DNA of 64,000 bases, taken from Amycolatopsis sp. WAC 01376 (GTDB lineage Bacteria; Actinomycetota; Actinomycetes; Mycobacteriales; Pseudonocardiaceae). Within the stretch, counting starts at the first letter, position 1. Every line of letters begins with the position of its first letter. Positions 25,154 through 33,555 of this stretch are shown here, piece after piece. The stretch is from contig NZ_QHKL01000006.1 in NCBI RefSeq assembly GCF_003947415.1, positions 434,001 through 498,000 of the forward strand. Direction: 5' to 3'. The notes under the pieces were generated by a model. The model saw only the letters and a list, made by a program, of their open reading frames with translations, was not told where the DNA came from and did no database searches. The position numbers and the translations under genes were made by a program.

Positions 25154-26014
25154 CTACGCGGTCGCCGTGCGGGGGAAGTCCTTGCGCTTGATCTTGGCCC
25201 GGCGCCCGTCCGGATGGTGGAAGACGACGCCTTCGGCCGTGTGCCCCGGAGAGAACCGGCTGTCCAGTGTGGCGAGGAAATCCCGGAGTTCGTGGTAGCT
25301 GCGCGGTACCTCGGGCAGGGCGGGTGCCTGGAAGTCGAAGGGGACGCACCGGTGTTCTTCCAGCCCCAGTGGGTTGCCTTGGATGCGGGGACCGAGCGCC
25401 TCGCTCGGATGTTCCCCGTCCGGCCAAGCGGAGACGTCGGTGTTCCCGGCCGCCGCGAGGATCCACTTGTCGTCGGCGGACTCGCTGTCGGTGTCGACGT
25501 ACCAGCCGTCCACGATGCCCTGCTGTTTCTGCGCCTTGCTCGGATTGCGGCGTTTCTCGACCCGGACCACCTGACCCGCGCGCACGGTCAGCCGGATGTT
25601 GGTGCCGTCGAGCTTCTCGGTGCCGACCCCGGCGCCTTCGAAGACCCACGCGCACTCGGCGCGAGGCCTGTCGACGACGTGGAAGCGCTCGTCGCGCTCG
25701 AAAAGCGTGGGGATCTTCTCCATGACGGTCTTCCCTTTCACGACTTGCCCGATGAGTTCCTCCGGAGTGATGGCGCCGACGGCCAGGCCGCCGGCGAGCG
25801 CCCGTATCAGCTCCGCCACGGGAACGTCGGCTTCGACCGCCACATGCTTCAGCGCCTTCTTCTCTTCCGGGGAGATCCAGGCGACCAGCCGCGACCATCC
25901 CTCGGGAGGCGTCCATCGGGCCAGCGCCGCAGGATCCTTGCGCGGCCTGCCCCGTCCTCGTGCCTGCTCCACGGCCGAACCGTGCCAGGCTCGGTCACTT
26001 GTGTCAATTGGCAT
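25154..26014 (-). CDS. RNA ligase-family protein with N-terminal GRPRK / helical extension
   Basis: About 286 residues from ATG 26014 (GTG 25972 possible; neither has a clear ribosome site). The C-terminal 200 residues are a covalent nucleotidyltransferase: motif I EKLDGTNIRL with the adenylated Lys near residue 125, motif IV EGVVFHHPDG, and motif V AKIKRKDF. The N-terminus has an AT-hook-like RGRGRPRKDP and a compact helical segment (AWISPEEKKALKHVAVEADV) resembling a ribbon-helix-helix unit. It would join or repair RNA ends using ATP; substrate unknown. No repair partner lies beside it. Confidence 0.8.
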   Translation of the reverse strand: MPIDTSDRAWHGSAVEQARGRGRPRKDPAALARWTPPEGWSRLVAWISPEEKKALKHVAVEADVPVAELIRALAGGLAVGAITPEELIGQVVKGKTVMEKIPTLFERDERFHVVDRPRAECAWVFEGAGVGTEKLDGTNIRLTVRAGQVVRVEKRRNPSKAQKQQGIVDGWYVDTDSESADDKWILAAAGNTDVSAWPDGEHPSEALGPRIQGNPLGLEEHRCVPFDFQAPALPEVPRSYHELRDFLATLDSRFSPGHTAEGVVFHHPDGRRAKIKRKDFPRTATA

Positions 26015-26046
26015 AACAGAAAATTCGGGCCTTGGCGTGGTGACGC

Positions 26047-26093
26047 GGGGTGTGGAAATGGGGACGTTGAGTGTCCCTATTTCCACACACCCC
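26047..26093. repeat. Inverted repeat with GTTGAGT loop
   Basis: Arms 26047-26065 and 26073-26093 pair with one two-base bulge around GTTGAGT. The right arm matches that of the dyad at 1703-1751. It lies between the RNA ligase start and the ankyrin gene end and is too far from any stop to be a simple terminator. Confidence 0.65.
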
Positions 26094-26215
26094 CTCACGA
26101 CAGGACTCCTGACGGCCTGATCGGCCCGGCAGGGCGGGGCACAGCCGTCGGGTGCTTCGGGGCGGCCGGTCGCTCCAGCGTCGTGCGCGGCGGATCGGGA
26201 ACCACCGGACCGCGG

Positions 26216-26908
26216 TCAGTGGGCTCCCGCCTCTCGGAGGATCTGGGCGACGGTCGTCTGGCCCTTGGTCCTGGCGTGGGCGAGGGGACTGACGCCCTGC
26301 TTGTCGGCGAGGTTCACGTCCGCTCCCGCGGCGACGAGTGCTCGGACCACTTCCTGGTGGCGCGGCCCGCCGTCGCCGAGGACGACCGCTTCCAGCAACG
26401 CGGTCCAGCCGAGGTCGTTCACGTGGTCGACGTCGATCCCGCTGCCCGCGACCAAGCGCACGTACTCGGCGTGCCCGCGTTCGGAGGCGGGGATCAGCGA
26501 GACGCCGCCGAACCGGTTGGTGATGGTCAGATCCGGTTTGGCCTCGAGCAGCACCTTCGCCATCGGGACGCTTCCGGTGACGCCGGTGACCAGCCACGGT
26601 GTGTCATGCCGCTCGTCGAGTGCGTCCGGGTCGGCGCCCGCTTTGACGAGGACTTCGGCGACCTCGACCCGGTTCTCGGTGACGGCGACGAGCAGCGGGG
26701 TCCGGCCGCGATCGTCCCGTGTCTCCAGGTCGGCGCCCGCGTCGACCGCCTGCCTGACGAGGTTCGCGTCGGCTTCGAAGAGCTGGCTCACGGGGACTCC
26801 TTGGCGCGGCGGCTGAGCTGGAGAAGGCGTGGATGAAGCGGGCGGGGGTGGAGTGCTCGGTGCCTGGGGGGAGCAGGCACCGAGCACGAGGGCGGCGAGC
26901 AGCGCCAC
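26216..26908 (-). CDS. Ankyrin-repeat lipoprotein
   Basis: 230 residues. Start GTG 26908 is 20 bases after the HbpS-like gene stop and follows GGTGAG. A short hydrophobic segment ends in a lipobox (LGAC), followed by a Pro/Ser/Thr-rich linker (about 14-35). Five ankyrin-like units follow, for example RGRTPLLVAV, RHDTPWLV, LGWTALLEAV and QGVSPLAHA. It is probably membrane-anchored outside the cytoplasm and binds a protein partner. The signal peptide n-region is unusually short, so the true start could differ. Confidence 0.8.
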   Translation of the reverse strand: MALLAALVLGACSPQAPSTPPPPASSTPSPAQPPRQGVPVSQLFEADANLVRQAVDAGADLETRDDRGRTPLLVAVTENRVEVAEVLVKAGADPDALDERHDTPWLVTGVTGSVPMAKVLLEAKPDLTITNRFGGVSLIPASERGHAEYVRLVAGSGIDVDHVNDLGWTALLEAVVLGDGGPRHQEVVRALVAAGADVNLADKQGVSPLAHARTKGQTTVAQILREAGAH

Positions 26909-26928
26909 GGCCGCCCGCTCACCGCCCC

Positions 26929-27474
26929 TCAGCGAAGCTCCCCGATGGCGCGCAGGCCGGCCGTGGCGAACCGCTCGTCGAGGTCGCCGCTGGGCGCGCC
27001 GCCGACCCCGATCCCGGCGATCGGCGCGCCGTTCGCGGCGACCGGCACACCGCCGGCGAGGAAGAGCGTGCCGGGGATGTCGCGGATGGTCGGACCGTCA
27101 CCCTGCGCGTTCTTGGCCAGCGCCGAGGTGGGCTGTCCGAAGGAGACCGCGGTGAAGGCCTTGCGCTTGGCGGACTCCTCCGTCTGCGGTCCGGCTCCAT
27201 CGCCCTTGAGCAGGACGCGGACGTCACCCGAGCGGTCCAGCACGGCGACCGTGACCCGCTGGCCCTCCTTCTCCCCGGCGTCCAGCGCGGCCTGCGCGGC
27301 ACGGGTGGCGGCGTCGATGCCGAGTACGCCGGTCTGCACGACGGCCTGCGCCGCGGGCGGCTGCGGTTTGCGGTCCTGTGCCTGCGCCGCACCCAGGCCG
27401 GTGGCGAGCGCGACGGTGGCGAGACCGGCCGTCATACCCAGGACGAGGCGAGTGCGGGGGAGCTTGGCGTTCAT
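26929..27474 (-). CDS. Secreted GlcG/HbpS-family haem-binding-type protein
   Basis: 181 residues with a Sec signal peptide (TAGLATVALATGLGAAQAQ). The mature part is the HbpS/GlcG fold: VTVAVLDRSGDVRVLL, ESAKRKAFTAVSFGQPT, PGTLFLAGGVPV, GIGVGGAPSGDLDE. In Streptomyces HbpS is an extracellular haem-binding, redox-responsive partner of the SenS/SenR two-component system. Here a SenS/SenR-like pair is encoded divergently 185 bases away, which supports the same assignment. It is followed by the ankyrin lipoprotein on its own strand. Confidence 0.88.
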   Translation of the reverse strand: MNAKLPRTRLVLGMTAGLATVALATGLGAAQAQDRKPQPPAAQAVVQTGVLGIDAATRAAQAALDAGEKEGQRVTVAVLDRSGDVRVLLKGDGAGPQTEESAKRKAFTAVSFGQPTSALAKNAQGDGPTIRDIPGTLFLAGGVPVAANGAPIAGIGVGGAPSGDLDERFATAGLRAIGELR

Positions 27475-27659
27475 CGGATTTCCTTTGCCGTGAGGGGGTG
27501 TTCGTTCCCCTTCGACTTTCCCGGGCGGGCGGGCCGGGCGAATCGGGAGAGTGGATGCCGATCGGACGTCGTGTGATGGGTAGCCGTATCAACCGAACGA
27601 TTGATGCGGGACACCCCGCCTTCCCGCATACGATCATCGGCGACGAAGGGAGGACCGAG

Positions 27660-28847
27660 TTGAAAGCGCATTTCGGGGCGGCCACGCGGCTGAACGCCGC
27701 CATGCACACCGGGTTCTTCCTGCTGCTGGCCGCGTCGGTGGCCAGGTTCGTCGCGGCGCACGGGTTAAGCGGCGCCACCCCGCTGATCCTCGCGCTCACC
27801 GGCGCGCTCGCGCTGGTCTACGCGGCCGGGGTGCTGAGCTGGGCCGTGCTCGAGCGGTGGCGTCCGGTGTGGCTGGCCACGGTGATCGCGATCTGGCTCG
27901 CGCTGGTGGTGGTGGCGCCGAGTTTCGCCTGGTGCGCGGTGCCGTTGTTCTTCGTCTGCCTGCAGGTGCTGCGCGCGCGGGTCGTGGTCGTGGTGGTCGT
28001 CCTGCTGACCGTCGCGACCATCCTCGCCCAGCTGAGGATCGCGACCGAATTCGACCCGAGCATCGTGCTCGCGCCCATCGCGGTCGCGCTGATGGCCACG
28101 ATGACCTTCCTGCAACTCCACCGCGACCGGTTCCGGCTGGGGGAGGCCGTCAAACAACTCTTGGGCGCCAGGGTCGATCTGGCGCAGAGCCAGCGCCTGG
28201 CCGGGATGATGCACGAACGGGAGCGGCTCGCACGAGAGATCCACGACGCCCTCGCGCAGAGCCTCTCCAGTATGCGGATGCTGCTCCAGGCGGCGCAGCG
28301 GTCGTGGGACACGGACCCGGAACTGGCGAAGGGCTACGTGTCCCGCGCCGTCGACGCGGCGGGCGACACCCTCGACGAGGCACGCCGGTTCGTCAGAGGC
28401 CTGGGGTCGCCGCGGCTCGACGCCACCGATCTCGGCGAGACCTTGAAAGACCTCGCCGAGCAGATCGGGTTCGCCGCCATGCACGCGGTGCGCTTCGAGA
28501 TCAGCGGAGACCCGTATCCGCTGGCACCACAGGTGGAGGCCGGTCTGCTCAGGATCGCGCAGGGAGCACTCGCGAACGTGACCGAACACGCGGGCGCGAG
28601 AGAAGCCGCCGTCACGCTGACCTACCTGGCCGACAAGGTCGTCCTCGACATCCGAGACGACGGTGTCGGCTTCGATCCGGCTGCCGCACGCGCGAGCGGG
28701 GACCGGGGGAACGGGCTGCGGATGATCAGCGAGCGGCTCGCCGAACTCGGTGGTGAGATGGTCATCGAGAGCGAACCGGGCGAGGGCACCGCGCTCCTCG
28801 CCGCCGTGCCCACCGTGTCCGGCGTGCCTACCGGGGAGGTCCCATGA
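27660..28847 (+). CDS. Membrane sensor histidine kinase, SenS-like
   Basis: 395 residues. TTG 27660 is chosen because GGGAGG lies six bases ahead; upstream in-frame ATGs lack ribosome sites. Five to six hydrophobic segments occupy about residues 15-155, then HisKA_3 with phospho-His in AREIHDALAQSLSSM, and HATPase motifs ANVTEHAGA, DIRDDGVGFDP and GNGLRMISERL. The response regulator start overlaps its stop (ATGA). The divergent HbpS-type gene suggests it listens to an extracytoplasmic haem or redox signal through that protein. Confidence 0.88.
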   Translation: MKAHFGAATRLNAAMHTGFFLLLAASVARFVAAHGLSGATPLILALTGALALVYAAGVLSWAVLERWRPVWLATVIAIWLALVVVAPSFAWCAVPLFFVCLQVLRARVVVVVVVLLTVATILAQLRIATEFDPSIVLAPIAVALMATMTFLQLHRDRFRLGEAVKQLLGARVDLAQSQRLAGMMHERERLAREIHDALAQSLSSMRMLLQAAQRSWDTDPELAKGYVSRAVDAAGDTLDEARRFVRGLGSPRLDATDLGETLKDLAEQIGFAAMHAVRFEISGDPYPLAPQVEAGLLRIAQGALANVTEHAGAREAAVTLTYLADKVVLDIRDDGVGFDPAAARASGDRGNGLRMISERLAELGGEMVIESEPGEGTALLAAVPTVSGVPTGEVP

Positions 28848-29470
28848 CGATCCGGGTGCTGATCGTCGACGACCATCCGGTGGTGCGGGCCGGGATCGCG
28901 GCCCTGCTCGCCGGGGAGCCCGGTTTCGACGTGATCGGCGAATGCGCGGGCGCCGACGAAGCCGTGCTGTTCGCCACCGCCGAGAAGCCGGACGTCGTGC
29001 TGATGGACCTGCAGCTCGGCGACGGCCCGGACGGGGTGAACGCCACCGAGCGCCTGACCGCCCTGCCGGATCCCCCGAAGGTGCTGGTGCTCACCACCTA
29101 CGACGCCGAACTGGACATCACCAGGGCGGTGGCCGCCGGCGCCACCGGCTACCTGCTCAAGGCGGGGCCGCCCGAGGACCTCTTCCGCGGCATCCACGCC
29201 GCCTCGCGCGGCGAAACCGCCATGGCACCCCAGGTGGCTGCCCGGCTCTTCGGGCATATGCGGGCCCCGGCACCCGCGCTGAGCCCGCGTGAGACAGAGA
29301 TCGTGCAGTTGGTGGCGGAAGGGCTGATCAACCGGCAGATCGCCGCGCGCCTGTTCATCTCCGAAGCAACCGTGAAGACACATCTGGTCCACATCTACGA
29401 CAAACTCGGCGTCGACAGCCGTGCCGGTGCGGTGGCCGTCGCCACGGAACGGAGGATCATCCGCAACTGA
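28844..29470 (+). CDS. NarL/LuxR response regulator, SenR-like
   Basis: 208 residues. Receiver with VDDHPVVR, phospho-acceptor Asp in VLMDLQLGDGPDG, and Lys in GYLLKAG; LuxR helix-turn-helix from LSPRETEIVQLVAEG to the end. Overlaps the kinase by ATGA. The hydrolase gene follows after 10 bases with AAGGAG and is probably the last cistron of the same transcript. Confidence 0.93.
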   Translation: MTIRVLIVDDHPVVRAGIAALLAGEPGFDVIGECAGADEAVLFATAEKPDVVLMDLQLGDGPDGVNATERLTALPDPPKVLVLTTYDAELDITRAVAAGATGYLLKAGPPEDLFRGIHAASRGETAMAPQVAARLFGHMRAPAPALSPRETEIVQLVAEGLINRQIAARLFISEATVKTHLVHIYDKLGVDSRAGAVAVATERRIIRN

Positions 29471-29480
29471 AGGAGCACCC

Positions 29481-30356
29481 ATGTTCCAGCCGCAGTTCGT
29501 GGACGTCGACGACGTCACGCTCCACCTCCAGGCCGGCGGTCCCGAAACCGGTCAGGCGGCGCTGTTCCTCCATGGCTGGCCCGACCTCTGGTTCACGTTC
29601 GAGCCGCAGATGACCGCGCTCGCCGAGCGGGGTTACCGGGTACTCGCGCCCGATCAGCGAGGCTACGGCCTGTCGTCCAAACCCGGCCTGGTGGCCGACT
29701 ACCGGATGCCCGAGCTGGTCAAGGACATCGTGCTGCTCATCGAACGGCAGGGGACGGAGCCGGTGCACCTGGTCGGGCACGACTGGGGCGGGGCGGTGGC
29801 CTGGGTGGTGGCGATCGAGCGGCCCGACCTGGTCCGGTCGCTGACCATCGTCAACTGCCCGCATCCGCATGTCTTCGCCGAGGCACTGATCCGCAAACCC
29901 GCTCAGCTGCTGCGGAGCTGGTACATGGTGGCGTTCCAGATCCCCGGCCTCGCCGAGACGATCCTCGGTGCCCGTGACGGCGCGGTTCTCGCGGCGATGC
30001 TGAAACACGGCGCCCGGCTGAGCGACGCCGACGTCGACCGGCACCGCGCCGCCTGGCGCCGGTCAGGGGCGATCCAACGGCCCTTGTTCTGGTACCGCGC
30101 GCTGTTCCGGACGATCTCGCCGTTCGATCGCGCCGCGCGCGCCGAACTCGACCGGCCGGTCCACGTGCCGACCCAGATCATCTGGGGACGACGGGACGGT
30201 GCCTTCAGCACACGTCTCGTCGAACCCAGTGCCGCCTTGTGCGAGGAATCCGAAGTGCACTGGCTCGACGCGAGGCACTGGCCGCACCACGAAGAACCCG
30301 AGCGGGTCACCGAATTGCTGGAAACCTGGTTCGCCAGGCACGCGGACCGGGCCTGA
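29481..30356 (+). CDS. Alpha/beta-hydrolase, epoxide-hydrolase-like
   Basis: 291 residues. HGWPDLWFTF is the oxyanion-hole HGxP motif, GHDWGG carries an Asp nucleophile as in epoxide hydrolases and haloalkane dehalogenases, RGYGLSSKP is the usual following loop, and the C-terminal DARHWPHHEEP gives the catalytic His. The Asp nucleophile makes an ordinary esterase unlikely. It is probably co-transcribed with the two-component pair. Confidence 0.88.
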   Translation: MFQPQFVDVDDVTLHLQAGGPETGQAALFLHGWPDLWFTFEPQMTALAERGYRVLAPDQRGYGLSSKPGLVADYRMPELVKDIVLLIERQGTEPVHLVGHDWGGAVAWVVAIERPDLVRSLTIVNCPHPHVFAEALIRKPAQLLRSWYMVAFQIPGLAETILGARDGAVLAAMLKHGARLSDADVDRHRAAWRRSGAIQRPLFWYRALFRTISPFDRAARAELDRPVHVPTQIIWGRRDGAFSTRLVEPSAALCEESEVHWLDARHWPHHEEPERVTELLETWFARHADRA

Positions 30357-30371
30357 TCCGGCCGGAGTTCC

Positions 30372-31172
30372 TCATGGGACGGCGGGGCGGAGTTCCAGCG
30401 TGCAGCATTTGACGCTCCCGCCGCCCTTGAGCAGCTCCGAAAGATCGGCGCCGATCGGTTCGAAACCGCGCTCGCGCAGCTGTGCGTTCAGTCCCGTCGC
30501 GGCCTGCGGCAGGATGACGTGCCGCCCGTCGGAGACCGCGTTCAGGCCGAACGCCGCGGCGTCGGCGGCCGAAGCGGTGATGGCGTCCGGGTACAGCTCT
30601 TCGAGCCGCTGCCTGCTTTCTTCGGTGAAGGCCTGCGGGAAGTACATGATCAGGTCGTCGTCCAGGACGGTCAGGGCGGTGTCCAGATGGTAGTAACGCG
30701 GGTCGGTCAAGGTCAGTCCCACCACCGGCACTCCGAAGAATTCGGCACTCTCGTCGTGTGCGCGGCGGTCGGTGCGGAAACCCGAACCCGCCAGGATACG
30801 GGAGCCCGCGACCAGGAAGTCGCCTTCGCCCTCGTTGTGCCACCGGGCCTGCCGCACGTCGCGGTAACCGTGCTCGGTGAACCAGTTCAGGTAAGCCGTG
30901 GATTCCCGGCGACGGTGCCGGTGGTGGAAGTGCGCGACCAGCACCTTGCCGTTCACCACGGTGGCACCGTTGGCCGCGTACACCATGTCCGGCAAGCCCG
31001 GCACCGGATCGAGCAGGTCCACCCGGTGGCCCAGTTCGACGTAAAGGTCGCGCAGCCATTCCCACTGGGTGATCGCGAGCCGGGTGTCGGTGGGTTTGCC
31101 GGGATCCATCCACGGATTGATCGAGTACTCGACGTCGAAGTACGCCGGCCGGACCATGAGGTAGTGCCGCAT
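30372..31172 (-). CDS. Dimethylarginine dimethylaminohydrolase (DDAH)/amidinotransferase-fold enzyme
   Basis: 266 residues, pentein fold. N-terminal MVRPAYFDVEY and MVYAANGATV, the catalytic His in DPRYYHLDTAL, and the C-terminal catalytic Cys in GGSVKCCTLEL are those of DDAH-type hydrolases acting on guanidino or ureido groups. GGGGAGA precedes the ATG. It starts 21 bases after the DUF6875-like gene and is the last cistron of the leftward arm of the hydrazine cluster, so it may act on an arginine-, citrulline- or N-modified guanidine building block. A housekeeping role is the alternative. Confidence 0.85.
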   Translation of the reverse strand: MRHYLMVRPAYFDVEYSINPWMDPGKPTDTRLAITQWEWLRDLYVELGHRVDLLDPVPGLPDMVYAANGATVVNGKVLVAHFHHRHRRRESTAYLNWFTEHGYRDVRQARWHNEGEGDFLVAGSRILAGSGFRTDRRAHDESAEFFGVPVVGLTLTDPRYYHLDTALTVLDDDLIMYFPQAFTEESRQRLEELYPDAITASAADAAAFGLNAVSDGRHVILPQAATGLNAQLRERGFEPIGADLSELLKGGGSVKCCTLELRPAVP

Positions 31173-31193
31173 GAGTGTTCTCCCCGGAGGTGA

Positions 31194-31856
31194 TCAGGCT
31201 GTCTGCAAGGATTTCTTGGTGCCCACCAGCCTGCTGACCAGCTGGTCGCGAATGCGGGGCGGGATGTCCGGGGCGAACCGCCGGAGGTAGCTCTCGGCGT
31301 GCACCGCGTCGTCCATCAGGAACGGCAGGTCGAAGACGACCAGTTTGCGGATGGCCAGCAAGGGCACCGGCGCGCGCAGCGCCTTGAACTTCTCGTTCCA
31401 CAGGCCGGGTTGTTCGCAGACCGGATGGAACTGCCCGATCATCAGGCCGTCGTTGACGAACTTGTCCTTCGCCTCACGCTGCAGATCGTCCAGCCCCGTC
31501 GCGTCCTGATAGTCCAGTTGCGGCAACACGAGGAGAATCGTCAGCAGTTCCCGGTCCGCGGGTGAGGTCCTGGCGGAAAGCCTTTCATACCAAGAACGCA
31601 GGCTCTCGATCGCGTCGCGGACGTCGGTCTCGCCGTTCGTGGTGGTCAACGCCGCCAGATGGAAGAGTCCTTTGTGGATCGACGGTTGCGTGTACGGGCA
31701 CACCGGTCCGTTCCGGCCCAGTTCCGGATGCGGCGACACCAGGTAGCGGCCCGCCCAAGCCAGGATCTCCTGGGCGTAGGGCCGATGCTCCGCCGGCATG
31801 GCGCCGTTTTCGACCTCGGCCGCCGTCCAGATGAGAACCCTGTCGTCGCCGATCAT
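31194..31856 (-). CDS. DUF6875-like protein of unknown function
   Basis: 220 residues. ATG 31856 overlaps the stop of the FAD-linked oxidase gene (ATGA); a longer frame runs back into that gene and is rejected. The motif LVSPHPELGRNGPVCPYTQP near residue 37 and the tail FAPDIPPRIRDQL are what I recall of the DUF6875 group, often seen in biosynthetic clusters. No catalytic motif of a known enzyme family is visible. Tight coupling to the oxidase suggests a partner or tailoring role. Confidence 0.65.
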   Translation of the reverse strand: MIGDDRVLIWTAAEVENGAMPAEHRPYAQEILAWAGRYLVSPHPELGRNGPVCPYTQPSIHKGLFHLAALTTTNGETDVRDAIESLRSWYERLSARTSPADRELLTILLVLPQLDYQDATGLDDLQREAKDKFVNDGLMIGQFHPVCEQPGLWNEKFKALRAPVPLLAIRKLVVFDLPFLMDDAVHAESYLRRFAPDIPPRIRDQLVSRLVGTKKSLQTA

Positions 31857-33232
31857 GATCCGATGCTTTGCGAGAAGGTGAAGACGCCGTCGGGATCGAC
31901 CCGATCCTTGATCGCCTTCAGTCGTGGGTAGTTGACGCCGTAATAGGCGGTGCGCCAGTCTTCGAGATCCGGGTCGATGAAGTTCTGGAAGGCGCCGTCG
32001 GACACATACGGCGACAACGCGTCGGCCAGTTCCGCCAGCCAGCGGAGGTTGGCGTCGACTACGGCGGGCTCGTCGTTCTCGGCCCACGAAGTGTCCATGG
32101 ACAACAGGAAGAGCGCGTTCCGGTGGGCGAACGCGGTCTCCGTCGCGCCCACCCGGTTGATCGCGCCACCCCAGGAGAACAGGGCCGCGCCACCACCGTC
32201 GGGATTGCCGCTCGGGGGCAGACGGTCGACGAACGACAGCATCGTGGCGATCGCTTCGTCGGGCAGCGGCTCGGTGACGATGTTGGTCCGTACCGAGAAC
32301 GCGCCCTCCGCGGTCTCGTGCAGCAGATCGTCCTTGGCCTCCCAGAAGGTCCGGTCCGCGAGATCCATGCGGATCGGCCGGGCGACGGACAGCACGGGGT
32401 CGAGGATCTCCCGCAACTCCTCGGCCGTGCCGAGGTGCTGCCCGATGGCGGACACGATGGCGTCCGACTCACCCGACTTGCTGACGCCGATCCTGACCGC
32501 GAATTCGTCCGGCGCCCGCCGCGCGACCTCCTGCAGCACCGAAAAGACCTTCGGCGCGTCGGCGCGGTCCCACAGCAGCAGGTAGCTGGCGCAGTCCGCC
32601 ACCGGTCTCGCCTGGAAGGTGAAGGACACGTTGATCCCGAAGTTCCCGCCGCCACCACCGCGGCAGGCCCAGAACAGGTCGGCGTTGTTGTCCACGTCGC
32701 ACCGCAGAACCCGCCCGTCCGCGGTCACCACTGTGGTCGCCACGAGCGCGTCCGCGGTCAGCCCGAGTGCGCGGGAGGTCGCCCCGCAGCCGCCGCCGAG
32801 GGTGAGGCCGGCGATGCCGACCGAGGCTCCGTTGCCCAGCGCGAATGCCATTTCGTGCGGTTGGATGGCGGCGTAGACGTCCGCCATCCGCGCGCCGCCC
32901 GCGACCGTCACGAGCCCTGTCGATCCGTCGGCGGACACTGTGTTCATCGGGCCGAGGTCGATGACCAGGCCGGTGTTGACCGAATGGCCCGCGTAACTGT
33001 GCCCGCCACAACGGGCGACGACGTCGACGCCGGTGTCGCGCGCCCACTCGATGGCGGTTCGTACGTCCGCGGTGTTCGCCACGGAGACGACACCGCGTGG
33101 GGTGATTTCCGCGAACCGTTTGTTGAACGGCACGCTGGCGTCGCGGAATCCGGCCTCGCCGGGCCGCCGCACGCGGCCTGCCACGGCGTGGTCGAGACGT
33201 CGCCAGTCCGCGTCGGATGGGCTGCGGGACAC
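31853..33232 (-). CDS. FAD-linked (berberine-bridge-enzyme-like) oxidase
   Basis: 459 residues from GTG 33232, which overlaps the upstream stop (TAGTG) and has GAGGTGAG just ahead. PCMH-type FAD domain: RCGGHSYAGHS holds the His normally linked to FAD. The second, cysteinyl FAD site of bicovalent members (CPTVG-type) reads GNGASVG here, so attachment is probably single. The following loop is GGGCG where most have GGGLG or GGGFG. C-terminal YYGVNYPRLKAIKDRVDP is the standard BBE tail. It should oxidise an alcohol, amine or C-C/C-N centre of the cluster product. Confidence 0.92.
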   Translation of the reverse strand: MSRSPSDADWRRLDHAVAGRVRRPGEAGFRDASVPFNKRFAEITPRGVVSVANTADVRTAIEWARDTGVDVVARCGGHSYAGHSVNTGLVIDLGPMNTVSADGSTGLVTVAGGARMADVYAAIQPHEMAFALGNGASVGIAGLTLGGGCGATSRALGLTADALVATTVVTADGRVLRCDVDNNADLFWACRGGGGGNFGINVSFTFQARPVADCASYLLLWDRADAPKVFSVLQEVARRAPDEFAVRIGVSKSGESDAIVSAIGQHLGTAEELREILDPVLSVARPIRMDLADRTFWEAKDDLLHETAEGAFSVRTNIVTEPLPDEAIATMLSFVDRLPPSGNPDGGGAALFSWGGAINRVGATETAFAHRNALFLLSMDTSWAENDEPAVVDANLRWLAELADALSPYVSDGAFQNFIDPDLEDWRTAYYGVNYPRLKAIKDRVDPDGVFTFSQSIGS

Positions 33233-33555
33233 TAGCTCACCTCGTCGAGGTAGGAAACGCCGGTGGCGGCGTGCGGGCCGTAGCGCTCCCACGCCTCACG
33301 CAGGCGGAGGTGGCCGTCTTCGGTCATCTCCGGCGTGTTCACCGTGTGCCCGCAGATCACCTCACCGGTGGCGAGCACCAGGGTGTATCCCAGGTGCAGG
33401 GCGCCGTTCTCCCGCTGGGCGCCGGTGATCGACCCTCGCCGCACCTCGCCCCCGGCGAACTCGGACCAGACGACGTCGCCTTCTTGCCGGTACACGGCGA
33501 TCGCCTCGGCGTCGCCGCCCGCTTTGCGGAATTTCCGCCCGTCGTAATCAATCAT
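33232..33555 (-). CDS. Small conserved protein of unknown function
   Basis: 107 residues, beginning MIDYDGRKFRK, with AIAVYRQEGDVVWSEFAGGEVRRG and a C-terminal LREAWER segment. Relatives are widespread short proteins sometimes labelled N-acetylglutamate synthase, but no acetyltransferase motif is present and I would not carry that name over. It overlaps the cupin gene by 8 bases and the oxidase by 1 base, so it is firmly inside the cluster operon. A small beta-barrel-like fold is suggested by the alternating pattern. Confidence 0.75.
   Translation of the reverse strand: MIDYDGRKFRKAGGDAEAIAVYRQEGDVVWSEFAGGEVRRGSITGAQRENGALHLGYTLVLATGEVICGHTVNTPEMTEDGHLRLREAWERYGPHAATGVSYLDEVS

Noticed and set aside
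31857..32087. N-terminal extension of the DUF6875-like gene
   Set aside because: It would overlap the oxidase gene by over 200 bases in another phase and is Arg-rich; the ATGA overlap start at 31856 is the standard coupled form.
33232..33555. N-acetylglutamate synthase label for the 107-residue protein
   Set aside because: No GNAT acetyl-CoA motif and too short; the name appears to be a carried-over annotation.
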